Shown here one piece after another: positions 11,866 through 26,810 of a DNA stretch of 64,000 bases. The stretch comes from Auanema rhodensis (taxonomy: Eukaryota; Nematoda; Chromadorea; Rhabditida; Rhabditidae), in the NCBI GenBank assembly GCA_964057225.1, contig OZ059897.1, forward strand, positions 22,878,001 to 22,942,000. Direction: 5' to 3'. A model generated the notes under the pieces. The model was not told the origin of the DNA. It ran no database searches and was given only the letters and a program-made list of their open reading frames with translations. Every line of letters starts with the position of its first letter. The first letter of the stretch is position 1. The position numbers were made by a program, and so were the translations under genes.

Positions 11866-14608
11866 TTTTATCTTTCACGTGAAGCGAGTTACATACCAAG
11901 TGCACATCACGTGTACATTTAATTAGCATAAATTAAAGTTTACGTAAATTTCAAAGTCATGGTTACCATGCACCAATATCAATAAAAATTTGTTTTTAGA
12001 CTAATATGGACATGGGGAATCTAATTTTGAAAACCGCATCTCTTTATCTTTCACGTGAAGCGAGTTACATACCAAGTGCACATCACGTGTACATTTAATT
12101 AGCATAAATTAAAGTTCACGTAAATTTCAAAGTCATGGTTACCATGAACCAATATCAATAAAAATTTGTTTTTAGACTAATATGGACATGGGGAATCTAA
12201 TTCTGAAAACCGCATCTCTTTATCTTTCACATGAAGCGAGTTACATACCAAGTGCACATCACGTGTACATTTAATTAGCATAAATTAAAGTTCACGTAAA
12301 TTTCAAAGTCATGGTTACCATGAAGCAATATCAATAAAAATTTGTTTTTAGACTAATATGGACATGGGGAATCTAATTTTGAAAACCGCATCTTTTTATC
12401 TTTCACGTGAAGCGAGTTACATACCAAGTGCACATCACGTGTACATTTAATTAGCATAAATTAAAGTTCACGTAAATTTCAAAGTCATGGTTACCATGCA
12501 CCAATATCAATAAAAATTTGTTTTTAGACTAATATGGACATGGGGAATCTAATTTTGAAAACCGCATCTCTTTATCTTTCACGTGAAGCGAGTTACATAC
12601 CAAGTGCACATCACGTGTACATTTAATTAGCATAAATTAAAGTTCACGTAAATTTCAAAGTCATGGTTACCATGCACCAATATCAATAAAAATTTGTTTT
12701 TAGACTAATATGGACATGGGGAATCTAATTTTGAAAACCGCATCTCTTTATCTTTCACGTGAAGCGAGTTACATACCAAGTGCACATCACGTGTACATTT
12801 AATTAGCATAAATTAAAGTTCACGTAAATTTCAAAGTCATGGTTACCATGAACCAATATCAATAAAAGTTTGTTTTTAGACTAATATGGACATGGGGAAT
12901 CTAATTTTGAAAACCGCATCTCTTTATCTTTCACGTGAAGCGAGTTACATACCAAGTGCACATCACGTGTACATTTAATTAGCATAAATTAAAGTTCACG
13001 TAAATTTCAAAGTCATGGTTACCATGAAGCAATATCAATAAAAATTTGTTTTTAGACTAATATGGACATGGGGAATCTAATTTTGAAAACCGCATCTCTT
13101 TATCTTTCACGTGAAGCGAGTTACATACCAAGTGCACATCACGTGTACATTTAATTAGCATAAATTAAAGTTTACGTAAATTTCAAAGTCATGGTTACCA
13201 TGCACCAATATCAATAAAAATTTGTTTTTAGACTAATATGGACATGGGGAATCTAATTTTGAAAACCGCATCTCTTTATCTTTCACGTGAAGCGAGTTAC
13301 ATACCAAGTGCACATCACGTGTACATTTAATTAGCATAAATTAAAGTTTACGTAAATTTCAAAGTCATGGTTACCATGCACCAATATCAATAAAAATTTG
13401 TTTTTAGACTAATATGGACATGGGGAATCTAATTTTGAAAACCGCATCTCTTTATCTTTCACGTGAAGCGAGTTACATACCAAGTGCACATCACGTGTAC
13501 ATTTAATTAGCATAAATTAAAGTTCACGTAAATTTCAAAGTCATGGTTACCATGAACCAATATCAATAAAAATTTGTTTTTAGACTAATATGGACATGGG
13601 GAATCTAATTCTGAAAACCGCATCTCTTTATCTTTCACATGAAGCGAGTTACATACCAAGTGCACATCACGTGTACATTTAATTAGCATAAATTAAAGTT
13701 CACGTAAATTTCAAAGTCATGGTTACCATGCACCAATATCAATAAAAATTTGTTTTTAGACTAATATGGACATGGGGAATCTAATTTTGAAAACCGCATC
13801 TCTTTATCTTTCACGTGAAGCGAGTTACATACCAAGTGCACATCACGTGTACATTTAATTAGCATAAATTAAAGTTCACGTAAATTTCAAAGTCATGGTT
13901 ACCATGAACCAATATCAATAAAAGTTTGTTTTTAGACTAATATGGACATGGGGAATCTAATTTTGAAAACCGCATCTTTTTATCTTTCACGTGAAGCGAG
14001 TTACATACCAAGTGCACATCACGTGTACATTTAATTAGCATAAATTAAAGTTCACGTAAATTTCAAAGTCATGGTTACCATGAACCAATATCAATAAAAG
14101 TTTGTTTTTAGACTAATATGGACATGGGGAATCTAATTTTGAAAACCGCATCTCTTTATCTTTCACGTGAAGCGAGTTACATACCAAGTGCACATCACGT
14201 GTACATTTAATTAGCATAAATTAAAGTTCACGGAAATTTCAAAGTCATGGTTACCATGAACCAATATCAATAAAAATTTGTTTTTAGACTAATATGGACA
14301 TGGGGAATCTAATTTTGAAAACCGCATCTCTTTATCTTTCACGTGAAGCGAGTTACATACCAAGTGCACATCACGTATACATTTAATTAGCATAAATTAT
14401 AGTTCACGTAAATTTCAAAGTCATGGTTACCATGCACCAATATCAATAAAAATTTGTTTTTAGACTAATATGGACATGGGGAATCTAATTTTGAAAACCG
14501 CATCTCTTTATCTTTCACGTGAAGCGAGTTACATACCAAGTGCACATCACGTGTACATTTAATTAGCATAAATTAAAGTTCACGTAAATTTCAAAGTCAT
14601 GGTTACCA
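11866..14608. repeat. Mixed monomers between HOR blocks, with box-3 variants
   Basis: About 15.5 monomers show no strong HOR. Units starting at 11793, 13025 and 13201 carry C149T, altering box 3. Units at 12145 and 13553 share 59C and 87A and are each preceded by a CACC unit, a weak 8-monomer offset (1,408 bp). The 20G allele of the 17-monomer block continues in units 12849, 13905 and 14081 and is not seen after that, so this stretch closes the left allele domain. The unit at 14257 carries private changes, including loss of the box 2 core (CACGTA). Confidence 0.7.
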
Positions 14609-15664
14609 TGCACCAATATCAATAAAAATTTGTTTTTAGACTAATATGGAGATGGGGAATCTAATTTTGAAAACCGCATCTCTTCATCTTTTACGTGAAG
14701 CGAGTTACATACCAAGTGCACATCACGTGTACATTTAATGAGCATAAATTAAAGTTCACGTAAATTTCAAAGTCATGGTTACCATGAACTAATATCAATA
14801 AAAATTTGTTTTTAGACTAATATGGACATGGGGAATCTAATTTTGAAAACCGCATCTCTTTATCTTTCACGTGAAGCGAGTTACATACCAAGTGCACATC
14901 ACGTGTACATTTAATTAGCATAAATTAAAGTTCACGTAAATTTCAAAGTCATGGTTACCATGAACCAATATCAATAAAAATTTGTTTTAAGACTAATATG
15001 GACATGGGGAATCTAATTTTGAAAACCGCATCTCTTTATCTTTCACGTGAAGCGAGTTACATACCAAGTGCACATCACGTGTACATTTAATTAGCATAAA
15101 TTAAAGTTCACGTAAATTTCAAAGTCATGGTTACCATGCACCAATATCAATAAAAATTTGTTTTTAGACTAATATGGAGATGGGGAATCTAATTTTGAAA
15201 ACCGCATCTCTTCATCTTTTACGTGAAGCGAGTTACATACCAAGTGCACATCACGTGTACATTTAATGAGCATAAATTAAAGTTCACGTAAATTTCAAAG
15301 TCATGGTTACCATGAACTAATATCAATAAAAATTTGTTTTTAGACTAATATGGACATGGGGAATCTAATTTTGAAAACCGCATCTCTTTATCTTTCACGT
15401 GAAGCGAGTTACATACCAAGTGCACATCACGTGTACATTTAATTAGCATAAATTAAAGTTCACGTAAATTTCAAAGTCATGGTTACCATGAACCAATATC
15501 AATAAAAATTTGTTTTAAGACTAATATGGACATGGGGAATCTAATTTTGAAAACCGCATCTCTTTATCTTTCACGTGAAGCGAGTTACATACCAAGTGCA
15601 CATCACGTGTACATTTAATTAGCATAAATTAAAGTTCACGTAAATTTCAAAGTCATGGTTACCA
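14609..15664. repeat. Tandemly doubled trimer (2 x 528 bp)
   Basis: Units starting at 14609, 14785 and 14961 are repeated at 15137, 15313 and 15489. The first member has C43G, T77C, C84T and T132G, the second has AACT at positions 3-6, and the third has T29A. C84T destroys box 1 (TTTACGTGAA). The same ordered trimer, without C43G, returns at 16897-17424, 17425-17952, 18657-19184 and 19185-19712, and as a single copy at 28689-29216. The linked alleles therefore move as one three-monomer cassette. Confidence 0.85.
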
Positions 15665-16720
15665 TGAACCAATATCAATAAAAATTTGTTTTTAGACTAA
15701 TATGGACATGGGGAATCTAATTTTGAAAACCGCATCTCTTTATCTTTCACGTGAAGCGAGTTACATACCAAGTGCACATCACGTGTACATTTAATTAGCA
15801 TAAATTAAAGTTCACGTAAATTTCAAAGTCATGGTTACCATGAACCAATATCAATAAAAATTTGTTTTTAGACTAATATGGACATGGGGAATCTAATTTT
15901 GAAAACCGCATCTCTTTATCTTTCACGTGAAGCGAGTTACATACCAAGTGCACATCACGTGTACATTTAATTAGCATAAATTAAAGTTCACGTAAATTTC
16001 AAAGTCATGGTTACCATGAACCAATATCAATAAAAATTTGTTTTTAGACTAATATGGACATGGGGAATCTAATTTTGAAAACCGCATCTCTTTATCTTTC
16101 ACGTGAAGCGAGTTACATACCAAGTGCACATCACGTGTACATTTAATTAGCATAAATTAAAGTTCACGTAAATTTCAAAGTCATGGTTACCATGCACCAA
16201 TATCAATAAAAATTTGTTTTTAGACTAATATGGACATGGGGAATCTAATTTTGAAAACCGCATCTCTTTATCTTTCACGTGAAGCGAGTTACATACCAAG
16301 TGCACATCACGTGTACATTTAATTAGCATAAATTAAAGTTCACGTAAATTTCAAAGTCATGGTTACCATGAACCAATATCAATAAAAATTTGTTTTTAGA
16401 CTAATATGGACATGGGGAATCTAATTTTGAAAACCGCATCTCTTTATCTTTCACGTGAAGCGAGTTACATACCAAGTGCACATCACGTGTACATTTAATT
16501 AGCATAATTTAAAGTTCACGTAAATTTCAAAGTCATGGTTACCATGAACCAATATCAATAAAAATTTGTTTTTAGACTAATATGGACATGGGGAATCTAA
16601 TATTGAAAACCGCATCTCTTTATCTTTCACGTGAAGCGAGTTACATACCAAGTGCACATCACGTGTACATTTAATTAGCATAAATTAAAGTTCACGTAAA
16701 TTTCAAAGTCATGGTTACCA
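15665..16720. repeat. Six near-consensus monomers preceding the 10-mer duplication
   Basis: Five units are AACC and one (16193) is CACC, all close to consensus. The unit at 16369 has A140T (CATAAT) and the next, 16545, has T58A (TAATATTG). This linked pair is a useful tracer, because the same two units in the same order reappear at 22881/23057, 25345/25521 and 28161/28337. In the last of these, the following units also match. Confidence 0.75.
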
Positions 16721-16723
16721 TGA

Positions 16724-19700
16724 ACCAATATCAATAAAAATTTGTTTTTAGACTAATATGGACATGGGGAATCTAATTTAGAAAACCGCATCTTTTTATC
16801 TTTCACGTGAAGCGAGTTACATACCAAGTGCACATCACGTGTACATTTAATTAGCATAAATTAAAGTTCACGTAAATTTCAAAGTCATGGTTACCATGCA
16901 CCAATATCAATAAAAATTTGTTTTTAGACTAATATGGACATGGGGAATCTAATTTTGAAAACCGCATCTCTTCATCTTTTACGTGAAGCGAGTTACATAC
17001 CAAGTGCACATCACGTGTACATTTAATGAGCATAAATTAAAGTTCACGTAAATTTCAAAGTCATGATTACCATGAACTAATATCAATAAAAATTTGTTTT
17101 TAGACTAATATGGACATGGGGAATCTAATTTTGAAAACCGCATCTCTTTATCTTTCACGTGAAGCGAGTTACATACCAAGTGCACATCACGTGTACATTT
17201 AATTAGCATAAATTAAAGTTCACGTAAATTTCAAAGTCATGGTTACCATGAACCAATATCAATAAAAATTTGTTTTAAGACTAATATGGACATGGGGAAT
17301 CTAATTTTGAAAACCGCATCTCTTTATCTTTCACGTGAAGCGAGTTACATACCAAGTGCACATCACGTGTACATTTAATTAGCATAAATTAAAGTTCACG
17401 TAAATTTCAAAGTCATGGTTACCATGAACCAATATCAATAAAAATTTGTTTTTAGACTAATATGGACATGGGGAATCTAATTTTGAAAACCGCATCTCTT
17501 CATCTTTTACGTGAAGCGAGTTACATACCAAGTGCACATCACGTGTACATTTAATGAGCATAAATTAAAGTTCACGTAAATTTCAAAGTCATGGTTACCA
17601 TGAACTAATATCAATAAAAATTTGTTTTTAGACTAATATGGACATGGGGAATCTAATTTTGAAAACCGCATCTCTTTATCTTTCACGTGAAGCGAGTTAC
17701 ATACCAAGTGCACATCACGTGTACATTTAATTAGCATAAATTAAAGTTCACGTAAATTTCAAAGTCATGGTTACCATGAACCAATATCAATAAAAATTTG
17801 TTTTAAGACTAATATGGACATGGGGAATCTAATTTTGAAAACCGCATCTCTTTATCTTTCACGTGAAGCGAGTTACATACCAAGTGCACATCACGTGTAC
17901 ATTTAATTAGCATAAATTAAAGTTCACGTAAATTTCAAAGTCATGGTTACCATGAACCAATATCAATAAAAATTTGTTTTTAGACTAATATGGACATGGG
18001 GAATCTAATTTTGAAAACCGCATCTCTTTATCTTTCACGTGAAGCGAGTTACATACCAAGTGCACATTACGTGTACATTTAATTAGCATAAATTAAAGTT
18101 CACGTAAATTTCAAAGTCATGGTTACCATGCACCAATATCAATAAAAATTTGTTTTTAGACTAATATGGACATGGGGAATCTAATTTTGAAAACCGCATC
18201 TCTTTATCTTTCACGTGAAGCGAGTTACATACCAAGTGCACATCACGTGTACATTTAATTAGCATAAATTAAAGTTCACGTAAATTTCAAAGTCATGGTT
18301 ACCATGAACCAATATCAATAAAAATTTGTTTTTAGACTAATATGGACATGGGGAATCTAATTTTGAAAACCGCATCTCTTTATCTTTCACGTGAAGCGAG
18401 TTACATACCAAGTGCACATCACGTGTACATTTAATTAGCATAAATTAAAGTTCACGTAAATTTCAAAGTCATGGTTACCATGCACCAATATCAATAAAAA
18501 TTTGTTTTTAGACTAATATGGACATGGGGAATCTAATTTAGAAAACCGCATCTTTTTATCTTTCACGTGAAGCGAGTTACATACCAAGTGCACATCACGT
18601 GTACATTTAATTAGCATAAATTAAAGTTCACGTAAATTTCAAAGTCATGGTTACCATGCACCAATATCAATAAAAATTTGTTTTTAGACTAATATGGACA
18701 TGGGGAATCTAATTTTGAAAACCGCATCTCTTCATCTTTTACGTGAAGCGAGTTACATACCAAGTGCACATCACGTGTACATTTAATGAGCATAAATTAA
18801 AGTTCACGTAAATTTCAAAGTCATGATTACCATGAACTAATATCAATAAAAATTTGTTTTTAGACTAATATGGACATGGGGAATCTAATTTTGAAAACCG
18901 CATCTCTTTATCTTTCACGTGAAGCGAGTTACATACCAAGTGCACATCACGTGTACATTTAATTAGCATAAATTAAAGTTCACGTAAATTTCAAAGTCAT
19001 GGTTACCATGAACCAATATCAATAAAAATTTGTTTTAAGACTAATATGGACATGGGGAATCTAATTTTGAAAACCGCATCTCTTTATCTTTCACGTGAAG
19101 CGAGTTACATACCAAGTGCACATCACGTGTACATTTAATTAGCATAAATTAAAGTTCACGTAAATTTCAAAGTCATGGTTACCATGAACCAATATCAATA
19201 AAAATTTGTTTTTAGACTAATATGGACATGGGGAATCTAATTTTGAAAACCGCATCTCTTCATCTTTTACGTGAAGCGAGTTACATACCAAGTGCACATC
19301 ACGTGTACATTTAATGAGCATAAATTAAAGTTCACGTAAATTTCAAAGTCATGGTTACCATGAACTAATATCAATAAAAATTTGTTTTTAGACTAATATG
19401 GACATGGGGAATCTAATTTTGAAAACCGCATCTCTTTATCTTTCACGTGAAGCGAGTTACATACCAAGTGCACATCACGTGTACATTTAATTAGCATAAA
19501 TTAAAGTTCACGTAAATTTCAAAGTCATGGTTACCATGAACCAATATCAATAAAAATTTGTTTTAAGACTAATATGGACATGGGGAATCTAATTTTGAAA
19601 ACCGCATCTCTTTATCTTTCACGTGAAGCGAGTTACATACCAAGTGCACATCACGTGTACATTTAATTAGCATAAATTAAAGTTCACGTAAATTTCAAAG

Positions 19701-20299
19701 TCATGGTTACCATGAACCAATATCAATAAAAATTTGTTTTTAGACTAATATGGACATGGGGAATCTAATTTTGAAAACCGCATCTCTTTATCTTTCACGT
19801 GAAGCGAGTTACATACCAAGTGCACATTACGTGTACATTTAATTAGCATAAATTAAAGTTCACGTAAATTTCAAAGTCATGGTTACCATGCACCAATATC
19901 AATAAAAATTTGTTTTTAGACTAATATGGACATGGGGAATCTAATTTTGAAAACCGCATCTCTTTATCTTTCACGTGAAGCGAGTTACATACCAAGTGCA
20001 CATCACGTGTACATTTAATTAGCATAAATTAAAGTTCACGTAAATTTCAAAGTCATGGTTACCATGAACCAATATCAATAAAAATTTGTTTTTAGACTAA
20101 TATGGACATGGGGAATCTAATTTTGAAAACCGCATCTCTTTATCTTTCACGTGAAGCGAGTTACATACCAAGTGCACATCACGTGTACATTTAATTAGCA
20201 TAAATTAAAGTTCACGTAAATTTCAAAGTCATGGTTACCATGCACCAATATCAATAAAAATTTGTTTTTAGACTAATATGGACATGGGGAATCTAATTT
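16724..20299. repeat. 10-monomer duplication (1,760 bp), two copies
   Basis: Bases 16724-18539 recur at 18484-20299. Each copy opens with a unit having T60A and C74T (16721, 18481). Two trimers of the 84T/132G, AACT, 29A type follow, the first carrying the private G170A. Next comes an AACC unit with C116T (17953, 19713), then CACC and AACC. I saw no differences at the tracked sites inside the copies. The edges are set by the CACC/AACC change at position 3 on the left and by loss of T60A on the right (20300). Confidence 0.88.
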
Positions 20300-21299
20300 T
20301 GAAAACCGCATCTCTTTATCTTTCACGTGAAGCGAGTTACATACCAAGTGCACATCACGTGTACATTTAATTAGCATAAATTAAAGTTCACGTAAATTTC
20401 AAAGTCATGGTTACCATGAACCAATATCAATAAAAATTTGTTTTTAGACTAATATGGACATGGGGAATCTAATTTTGAAAACCGCATCTCTTTATCTTTC
20501 ACGTGAAGCGAGTTACATACCAAGTGCACATCACGTGTACATTTAATTAGCATAAATTAAAGTTCACGTAAATTTCAAAGTCATGGTTACCATGCACCAA
20601 TATCAATAAAAATTTGTTTTTAGACTAATATGGACATGGGGAATCTAATTTTGAAAACCGCATCTCTTTATCTTTCACGTGAAGCGAGTTACATACCAAG
20701 TGCACATTACGTGTACATTTAATTAGCATAAATTAAAGTTCACGTAAATTTCAAAGTCATGGTTACCATGCACCAATATCAATAAAAATTTGTTTTTAGA
20801 CTAATATGGACATGGGGAATCTAATTTTGAAAACCGCATCTCTTTATCTTTCACGTGAAGCGAGTTACATACCAAGTGCACATCACGTGTACATTTAATT
20901 AGCATAAATTAAAGTTCACGTAAATTTCAAAGTCATGGTTACCATGAACCAATATCAATAAAAATTTGTTTTTAGACTAATATGGACATGGGGAATCTAA
21001 TTTTGAAAACCGCATCTCTTTATCTTTCACGTGAAGCGAGTTACATACCAAGTGCACATCACGTGTACATTTAATTAGCATAAATTAAAGTTCACGTAAA
21101 TTTCAAAGTCATGGTTACCATGAACCAATATCAATAAAAATTTGTTTTTAGACTAATATGGACATGGGGAATCTAATTTTGAAAACCGCATCTCTTTATC
21201 TTTCACGTGAAGCGAGTTACATACCAAGTGCACATCACGTGTACATTTAATTAGCATAAATTAAAGTTCACGTAAATTTCAAAGTCATGGTTACCATGC
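20300..21299. repeat. Near-consensus spacer monomers between HOR blocks
   Basis: Five to six near-consensus units lie between the 10-mer and 14-mer blocks. The unit at 20593 has C116T. The class order from it (CACC with 116T, CACC, AACC, AACC, CACC) is repeated at 23409, 25873 and 30097. These units probably supplied, or share origin with, the right half of the 14-monomer HOR and the mosaic at 28-31 kb. Nothing other than satellite is present. Confidence 0.7.
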
Positions 21300-24200
21300 A
21301 CCAATATCAATAAAAATTTGTTTTTAGACTAATATGGACATGGGGAATCTAATTTTGAAAACCGCATCTCTTTATCTTTCACGTGAAGCGAGTTACATAC
21401 CAAGTGCACATCACGTGTACATTTAATTAGCATAAATTAAAGTTCACGTAAATTTCAAAGTCATGGTTACCATGAACCAATATCAATAAAAATTTGTTTT
21501 TAGACTAATATGGACATGGGGAATCTAATTTTGAAAACCGCATCTCTTTATCTTTCACGTGAAGCGAGTTACATACCAAGTGCACATCACGTGTACATTT
21601 AATTAGCATAAATTAAAGTTCACGTAAATTTCAAAGTCATGGTTACCATGCACCAATATCAATAAAAATTTGTTTTTAGACTAATATGGACATGGGGAAT
21701 CTAATTTTGAAAACCGCATCTCTTTATCTTTCACGTGAAGCGAGTTACATACCAAGTGCACATCACGTGTACATTTAATTAGCATAAATTAAAGTTCACG
21801 TAAATTTCAAAGTCATGGTTACCATGAACCAATATCAATAAAAATTTGTTTTTAGACTAATATGGACATGGGGAATCTAATTCTGAAAACCGCATCTCTT
21901 TATCTTTCACGTGAAGCGAGTTACATACCAAGTGCACATTACGTGTACATTTAATTAGCATAAATTAAAGTTCACGTAAATTTCAAAGTCATGGTTACCA
22001 TGAACCAATATCAATAAAAATTTGTTTTTAGACTAATATGGACATGGGGAATCTAATTTTGAAAACCGCATCTCTTTATCTTTCACGTGAAGCGAGTTAC
22101 ATACCAAGTGCACATCACGTGTACATTTAATTAGCATAAATTAAAGTTCACGTAAATTTCAAAGTCATGGTTACCATGAACCAATATCAATAAAAATTTG
22201 TTTTTAGACTAATATGGACATGGGGAATCTAATTTTGAAAACCGCATCTCTTTATCTTTCACGTGAAGCGAGTTACATACCAAGTGCACATCACGTGTAC
22301 ATTTAATTAGCATAAATTAAAGTTCACGTAAATTTAAAAGTCATGGTTACCATGCACCAATATCAATAAAAATTTGTTTTTAGACTAATATGGACATGGG
22401 GGATCTAATTTTGAAAACCGCATCTCTTTATCTTTCACGTGAAGCGAGTTACATACCAAGTGCACATCACGTGTACATTTAATTAGCATAAATTAAAGTT
22501 CACGTAAATTTCAAAGTCATGGTTACCATGAACCAATATCAATAAAAATTTGTTTTTAGACTAATATGGACATGGGGAATCTAATTTTGAAAACCGCATC
22601 TCTTCATCTTTCACGTGAAGCGAGTTACATACCAAGTGCACATCACGTGTACATTTAATTAGCATAAATTAAAGTTCACGTAAATTTCAAAGTCATGGTT
22701 ACCATGAACCAATATCAATAAAAATTTGTTTTTAGACTAATATGGACATGGGGAATCTAATTTTGAAAACCGCATCTCTTTATCTTTCACGTGAAGCGAG
22801 TTACATACCAAGTGCACATCACGTGTACATTTAATTAGCATAAATTAAAGTTCACGTAAATTTCAAAGTCATGGTTACCATGAACCAATATCAATAAAAA
22901 TTTGTTTTTAGACTAATATGGACATGGGGAATCTAATTTTGAAAACCGCATCTCTTTATCTTTCACGTGAAGCGAGTTACATACCAAGTGCACATCACGT
23001 GTACATTTAATTAGCATAATTTAAAGTTCACGTAAATTTCAAAGTCATGGTTACCATGAACCAATATCAATAAAAATTTGTTTTTAGACTAATATGGACA
23101 TGGGGAATCTAATATTGAAAACCGCATCTCTTTATCTTTCACGTGAAGCGAGTTACATACCAAGTGCACATCACGTGTACATTTAATTAGCATAAATTAA
23201 AGTTCACGTAAATTTCAAAGTCATGGTTACCATGAACCAATATCAATAAAAATTTGTTTTTAGACTAATATGGACATGGGGAATCTAATTTTGAAAACCG
23301 CATCTCTTTATCTTTCACGTGAAGCGAGTTACATACCAAGTGCACATCACGTGTACATTTAATTAGCATAAATTAAAGTTCACGTAAATTTCAAAGTCAT
23401 GGTTACCATGCACCAATATCAATAAAAATTTGTTTTTAGACTAATATGGACATGGGGAATCTAATTTTGAAAACCGCATCTCTTTATCTTTCACGTGAAG
23501 CGAGTTACATACCAAGTGCACATTACGTGTACATTTAATTAGCATAAATTAAAGTTCACGTAAATTTCAAAGTCATGGTTACCATGCACCAATATCAATA
23601 AAAATTTGTTTTTAGACTAATATGGACATGGGGAATCTAATTTTGAAAACCGCATCTCTTTATCTTTCACGTGAAGCGAGTTACATACCAAGTGCACATC
23701 ACGTGTACATTTAATTAGCATAAATTAAAGTTCACGTAAATTTCAAAGTCATGGTTACCATGAACCAATATCAATAAAAATTTGTTTTTAGACTAATATG
23801 GACATGGGGAATCTAATTTTGAAAACCGCATCTCTTTATCTTTCACGTGAAGCGAGTTACATACCAAGTGCACATCACGTGTACATTTAATTAGCATAAA
23901 TTAAAGTTCACGTAAATTTCAAAGTCATGGTTACCATGAACCAATATCAATAAAAATTTGTTTTTAGACTAATATGGACATGGGGAATCTAATTTTGAAA
24001 ACCGCATCTCTTTATCTTTCACGTGAAGCGAGTTACATACCAAGTGCACATCACGTGTACATTTAATTAGCATAAATTAAAGTTCACGTAAATTTCAAAG
24101 TCATGGTTACCATGCACCAATATCAATAAAAATTTGTTTTTAGACTAATATGGACATGGGGAATCTAATTTTGAAAACCGCATCTCTTTATCTTTCACGT

Positions 24201-26810
24201 GAAGCGAGTTACATACCAAGTGCACATCACGTGTACATTTAATTAGCATAAATTAAAGTTCACGTAAATTTCAAAGTCATGGTTACCATGAACCAATATC
24301 AATAAAAATTTGTTTTTAGACTAATATGGACATGGGGAATCTAATTCTGAAAACCGCATCTCTTTATCTTTCACGTGAAGCGAGTTACATACCAAGTGCA
24401 CATTACGTGTACATTTAATTAGCATAAATTAAAGTTCACGTAAATTTCAAAGTCATGGTTACCATGAACCAATATCAATAAAAATTTGTTTTTAGACTAA
24501 TATGGACATGGGGAATCTAATTTTGAAAACCGCATCTCTTTATCTTTCACGTGAAGCGAGTTACATACCAAGTGCACATCACGTGTACATTTAATTAGCA
24601 TAAATTAAAGTTCACGTAAATTTCAAAGTCATGGTTACCATGAACCAATATCAATAAAAATTTGTTTTTAGACTAATATGGACATGGGGAATCTAATTTT
24701 GAAAACCGCATCTCTTTATCTTTCACGTGAAGCGAGTTACATACCAAGTGCACATCACGTGTACATTTAATTAGCATAAATTAAAGTTCACGTAAATTTA
24801 AAAGTCATGGTTACCATGCACCAATATCAATAAAAATTTGTTTTTAGACTAATATGGACATGGGGGATCTAATTTTGAAAACCGCATCTCTTTATCTTTC
24901 ACGTGAAGCGAGTTACATACCAAGTGCACATCACGTGTACATTTAATTAGCATAAATTAAAGTTCACGTAAATTTCAAAGTCATGGTTACCATGAACCAA
25001 TATCAATAAAAATTTGTTTTTAGACTAATATGGACATGGGGAATCTAATTTTGAAAACCGCATCTCTTCATCTTTCACGTGAAGCGAGTTACATACCAAG
25101 TGCACATCACGTGTACATTTAATTAGCATAAATTAAAGTTCACGTAAATTTCAAAGTCATGGTTACCATGAACCAATATCAATAAAAATTTGTTTTTAGA
25201 CTAATATGGACATGGGGAATCTAATTTTGAAAACCGCATCTCTTTATCTTTCACGTGAAGCGAGTTACATACCAAGTGCACATCACGTGTACATTTAATT
25301 AGCATAAATTAAAGTTCACGTAAATTTCAAAGTCATGGTTACCATGAACCAATATCAATAAAAATTTGTTTTTAGACTAATATGGACATGGGGAATCTAA
25401 TTTTGAAAACCGCATCTCTTTATCTTTCACGTGAAGCGAGTTACATACCAAGTGCACATCACGTGTACATTTAATTAGCATAATTTAAAGTTCACGTAAA
25501 TTTCAAAGTCATGGTTACCATGAACCAATATCAATAAAAATTTGTTTTTAGACTAATATGGACATGGGGAATCTAATATTGAAAACCGCATCTCTTTATC
25601 TTTCACGTGAAGCGAGTTACATACCAAGTGCACATCACGTGTACATTTAATTAGCATAAATTAAAGTTCACGTAAATTTCAAAGTCATGGTTACCATGAA
25701 CCAATATCAATAAAAATTTGTTTTTAGACTAATATGGACATGGGGAATCTAATTTTGAAAACCGCATCTCTTTATCTTTCACGTGAAGCGAGTTACATAC
25801 CAAGTGCACATCACGTGTACATTTAATTAGCATAAATTAAAGTTCACGTAAATTTCAAAGTCATGGTTACCATGCACCAATATCAATAAAAATTTGTTTT
25901 TAGACTAATATGGACATGGGGAATCTAATTTTGAAAACCGCATCTCTTTATCTTTCACGTGAAGCGAGTTACATACCAAGTGCACATTACGTGTACATTT
26001 AATTAGCATAAATTAAAGTTCACGTAAATTTCAAAGTCATGGTTACCATGCACCAATATCAATAAAAATTTGTTTTTAGACTAATATGGACATGGGGAAT
26101 CTAATTTTGAAAACCGCATCTCTTTATCTTTCACGTGAAGCGAGTTACATACCAAGTGCACATCACGTGTACATTTAATTAGCATAAATTAAAGTTCACG
26201 TAAATTTCAAAGTCATGGTTACCATGAACCAATATCAATAAAAATTTGTTTTTAGACTAATATGGACATGGGGAATCTAATTTTGAAAACCGCATCTCTT
26301 TATCTTTCACGTGAAGCGAGTTACATACCAAGTGCACATCACGTGTACATTTAATTAGCATAAATTAAAGTTCACGTAAATTTCAAAGTCATGGTTACCA
26401 TGAACCAATATCAATAAAAATTTGTTTTTAGACTAATATGGACATGGGGAATCTAATTTTGAAAACCGCATCTCTTTATCTTTCACGTGAAGCGAGTTAC
26501 ATACCAAGTGCACATCACGTGTACATTTAATTAGCATAAATTAAAGTTCACGTAAATTTCAAAGTCATGGTTACCATGCACCAATATCAATAAAAATTTG
26601 TTTTTAGACTAATATGGACATGGGGAATCTAATTTTGAAAACCGCATCTCTTTATCTTTCACGTGAAGCGAGTTACATACCAAGTGCACATCACGTGTAC
26701 ATTTAATTAGCATAAATTAAAGTTCACGTAAATTTCAAAGTCATGGTTACCATGAACCAATATCAATAAAAATTTGTTTTTAGACTAATATGGACATGGG
26801 GAATCTAATT
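21300..26810. repeat. 14-monomer higher-order repeat (2,464 bp), about 2.2 copies
   Basis: Bases 21300-24346 recur at 23764-26810. Shared private markers, in order, are 59C+116T (units 21825, 24289), C160A (22177, 24641), A50G (22353, 24817), T77C (22529, 24993), A140T (22881, 25345), T58A (23057, 25521) and C116T (23409, 25873). The first 59C+116T unit has no third copy at 26753, which defines the right edge (26811). I saw no mismatch at the tracked sites. The C160A and A50G pair also heads the 15-monomer HOR at 34 kb, which links the two blocks. Confidence 0.88.
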
